Source: JBPCPM01 sp050999155
GTDB lineage: Bacteria; Actinomycetota; Thermoleophilia; Solirubrobacterales; 70-9
Length of the DNA: 16,444 bases
Reading direction: 5' to 3'
Assembly (NCBI GenBank): GCA_050999155.1
Contig: JBPCPM010000146.1
Location: forward strand, 1 to 16,444
The notes beneath the pieces are model-generated. The model saw only the letters and a program-made list of their open reading frames with translations. It searched no databases and was not told the DNA's origin. The position numbers and the translations under genes are program-made. Shown one piece after another: positions 14,623 to 16,444 of this stretch (position 1 is the stretch's first letter; each line of letters opens with the position of its first letter).

Positions 14623-16022
14623 GCGCCTGTCCGAGCTGCGACCGCGAGAACGTGGAGGACCACGACTTCTGCCAGAGCTGTGGAACCTACCTGCGGTGGG
14701 AGGAAGCTCCCGAGCAGAGCGATACCGCCGTGCTCGAGGCGGTGGTGCTTCCGTCCGACACGTTGGCGACCTTCGAGGAGCCGCCGCCGCCCGCCCCTAC
14801 CCCCGCCGGCCAACCAGCCGTTCGAGAACCTGAGCCAGACGAGGGGGGCGTTCGTGAGGAAGCTGCCGTCGTGACGCTGCGGCTCCCCGACGACGCGAGC
14901 TCTGGGGGCGGCCTCGTGACCGCGCCCGTGGACGCCGGAGGAGAGGTCGAGCTCATCGCGACCGTCCGAAACGAGAGCGAGATAGTCGATGGCTACGACC
15001 TGCGGATCACCGGCGTTCCCGAGGGGTGGTGGACGGTCGAGCCGGCCGTCGTCTACCTCGTCCCGTTTGGCGCCGAGAGCGGGAGCTACGAGCAGGAGGT
15101 GACCGTGCGCCTGCATCCGCCCCGCCGGCCGGAGGCCAAGGCCGGCCCATGGTGGATCAGGCTGGTCGCGATGTCCCACGCGCGCAAGACGAAGGCCGGT
15201 TCTGCCGGGGCCGAGCTGGTGATCGCCGCATACGAGCAGCTCGAGAGCAGGGTCGCCCCAGAGCACGGCCATGGCGAGAGGTCGGCGCAGTATGCAGTGC
15301 CCGTGCGAAGCGGCGGCAATGCGCCGCTCCCCGTCTCCTTCCGAGGCGAGGATCCGGATTGGGAGATGAGCTTTGCGTTCGACCCACCGGCGCTCACGCT
15401 TGCGCCCGGGCGGGAGGCCGTGTCGACAGTCACGGTGTCGGCCGAGCGGTTGGGGATGGGCTCCGAGCGCGAGCGGCCCTTCACGGTCTACGTGAAGGGC
15501 GGAGAACAGGCGCTCGCCGGCACCGCGACCTTCGTTCAGCGGTCCTCGATCACGCGCGCGCGGCTCATCGTGTGGCGAATAGCCGTCACACTGCTCGCGG
15601 CGGCGATGCTCATAGGCGGCTCGTTCATGAGCTGGGCGGACCATCCCGGTGGAAGTCCGCCAACCGTGACCGGCATCTGTCTCAGAGGGGACCCGGCCGG
15701 GTGCCTGCGCGTCGACCACTTCCTCAGCGTGGCTGATCTCGGCGGGGCTGACCAGGCGGGGTCCACTGATCCTCTGCTGCTCAACCTCGTGACGTCTCTC
15801 GGTTTTTTCACCGTCTTGACGGGGATGCTGGTCCTGTTGGGAATCAGGACAGGAAAGGGCACCTGGGTCACCGGGAGCGTGGCGGTCATCGTACTGGTCG
15901 TCTTTCTCTTTGCCATTCGCGGGCAGGCCGAAAGCAAGCTCGGGGCGTGGGTGACGCTGCTGGGTGGGCTGCTGGCCCTGGCGGCGGGCGCCATGGCGAC
16001 AGCTTCTCGGAAGAGCGGCTGA
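14619..16022 (+). CDS. Four-helix membrane protein with N-terminal zinc ribbon and Ig-like domains; possible CIS membrane anchor
   Basis: A 467-residue protein. Cys4, Cys7, Cys18 and Cys21 (CPSC-x10-CQSC) form a zinc ribbon. Residues 30-80 are a Pro/Glu-rich linker. Two beta-sandwich-like segments follow, about 85-205 (GWWTVEPAVVYLVPFGAES is NEW3/Ig-like) and 220-306. Hydrophobic helices lie at about 318-339, 386-408, 417-434 and 442-461. Basic residues before helix 1 (TRARLIVWR), after helix 2 (RTGK) and at the C-terminus (SRKSG) predict both ends inside the cytoplasm. That puts Cys354 and Cys362 in the outer loop, where they could form a disulfide. The GTG start overlaps the tail-protein-I stop and this is the last gene of the operon. 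Similar proteins occur in actinobacterial eCIS loci; a role tethering the baseplate to the membrane is inference. Confidence 0.8.
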   Translation: MSACPSCDRENVEDHDFCQSCGTYLRWEEAPEQSDTAVLEAVVLPSDTLATFEEPPPPAPTPAGQPAVREPEPDEGGVREEAAVVTLRLPDDASSGGGLVTAPVDAGGEVELIATVRNESEIVDGYDLRITGVPEGWWTVEPAVVYLVPFGAESGSYEQEVTVRLHPPRRPEAKAGPWWIRLVAMSHARKTKAGSAGAELVIAAYEQLESRVAPEHGHGERSAQYAVPVRSGGNAPLPVSFRGEDPDWEMSFAFDPPALTLAPGREAVSTVTVSAERLGMGSERERPFTVYVKGGEQALAGTATFVQRSSITRARLIVWRIAVTLLAAAMLIGGSFMSWADHPGGSPPTVTGICLRGDPAGCLRVDHFLSVADLGGADQAGSTDPLLLNLVTSLGFFTVLTGMLVLLGIRTGKGTWVTGSVAVIVLVVFLFAIRGQAESKLGAWVTLLGGLLALAAGAMATASRKSG

Positions 16023-16178
16023 GCGTCCGCCCGCGGCCCGCTAGCCCGCTGGGCCAACGCAAGATCCCCAACCTCCCGTGTAACCGTTCAGGTCGGCACT
16101 TGAGCGCGGCGGCAGGCTCGGTGTGGCGGAGCAGGATTAAAGCGAGTTGGCCGAGCTTCAAGCTCGGCTTGACAACTG
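16023..16178. other. Gap between the eCIS operon and the downstream ATPase-like frame
   Basis: All three forward frames contain stops and none resembles a protein. It holds a weak inverted repeat GGCCC/GGGCC at 16035-16055 with an 11-base loop and no T-run, which could be a poor terminator. A stronger palindrome lies at 16151-16167. I see no convincing promoter: TTGACA at 16169-16174 has no -10 partner at the right distance. Confidence 0.5.
16151..16167. repeat. Near-perfect palindrome before the second ATPase-like gene
   Basis: CCGAGCT and AGCTCGG flank TCA, giving a 7-bp stem with a 3-base loop; with one central base it is an 8+8 palindrome. It lies 11 bases upstream of ATG 16179 and has no following T-run. 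It could be the operon terminator, an operator or a leader hairpin. Confidence 0.45.
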
Positions 16179-16444
16179 ATGGCCCACGCGGCGCTGATCA
16201 CGTCGCTGGAGGGCAGCCGGCTGACCTTCGACGGCCTCGAGGAGCTTCGCCCCGAGGCGCGCGCAGGCGTCGTGCGCGCGCTCGGCGCATCGGCGGAGCG
16301 CGTGTTGATCTGCGCGTCCTCCCCCGACGCAGCCGCGGCGCTGGGCGATGTGACGCTGCTGGTCGTGGAGCCGCCACCGCCGAGCTTCGCCGAGCGCGGC
16401 GCGGCCTGGGAGGCGCTGACCGGGAGCGACCAGGTCGGCGACGT
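16179..16444 (+). CDS. Partial, apparently N-terminally short eCIS ATPase-like protein (runs off window)
   Basis: The frame opens at ATG 16179, seven bases after an in-frame TGA (16170-16172), and is still open at the window end, giving 88 residues. LEGSRLTFDGLEELRPEARA, then GVVRALGASAERVLICASSP and LLVVEPPPPSFAERGAAWEA, resembles the degenerate first AAA-type module of large actinobacterial eCIS ATPases: a Walker-B-like hydrophobic strand, a sensor-like strand (VLICASSP), then the PPP..ERxxxWE segment. In such proteins this region normally follows a long N-terminal domain and a P-loop, neither of which is encoded upstream here. The start has no Shine-Dalgarno. It may be a truncated second ATPase, a recombination remnant or an unrelated short-start relative. 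The family call is moderate; truncation is inference. Confidence 0.5.
   Translation, partial: MAHAALITSLEGSRLTFDGLEELRPEARAGVVRALGASAERVLICASSPDAAAALGDVTLLVVEPPPPSFAERGAAWEALTGSDQVGD

Noticed and set aside
14598..15719. 373-residue - strand frame opposite the membrane protein gene
   Set aside because: Antisense shadow; the + strand product has a zinc ribbon and transmembrane segments.
16035..16055. Rho-independent terminator after the operon
   Set aside because: The GGCCC/GGGCC stem is only 5 bp with an 11-base loop and no T-run, so I do not call it a terminator.

Overview
The window is a G+C-rich bacterial sequence with almost all genes on the + strand. It holds most of an extracellular contractile injection system (eCIS) locus, a phage-tail-like particle of the Afp/PVC/Cis type. 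Very high G+C, frequent GTG starts, stop/start overlaps of the GTGA type and the actinobacterial style of the eCIS genes point to an actinomycete-like host. Thermoleophilia/Solirubrobacterales is plausible, but this is inference because no rRNA or other taxonomic marker is present.

Layout. Positions 1-354 encode the C-terminus of the eCIS AAA+ ATPase. After about 300 non-coding bases comes a 578-residue helical protein (649-2385) whose N-terminus carries an LQRAxGNRA motif of the kind found on eCIS-associated cargo. A frame-broken remnant with the same motif follows (2408-2750). Positions 2982-3878 encode a DUF4255/Afp16-type terminator fused to a carboxypeptidase-regulatory-like domain.

The structural operon then runs from 4060 to 16022: sheath, first tube protein, a small tail-assembly protein, a 58-residue DUF6760-like protein, a 685-residue disordered protein, second tube protein, LysM baseplate/spike-hub protein, VgrG-like spike, gp25-like wedge, baseplate-J-like protein, tail protein I-like protein, and a four-helix membrane protein with an N-terminal zinc ribbon. 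Genes overlap or are separated by 0-60 bases, and five junctions are coupled stop/start overlaps. After a 156-base gap, a second ATPase-like reading frame begins at 16179. It lacks the expected N-terminal part and runs off the window.

How the parts fit: the two tube proteins stack inside the sheath, and DUF4255 caps the tube. LysM, VgrG, gp25, J and I form the baseplate and spike. The ATPase is the usual eCIS-associated AAA+ protein of unsettled role. The 578-residue protein and the remnant beside it are cargo candidates. The terminal membrane protein, together with the absence of a receptor-binding fibre, a separate PAAR tip and a recognisable tape measure in this window, leaves open a particle that works inside or at the membrane of its own cell. 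Streptomyces cytoplasmic CIS and cyanobacterial membrane-anchored CIS are described precedents. Nothing convincing is coded on the - strand; the long - strand frames are G+C-driven shadows.
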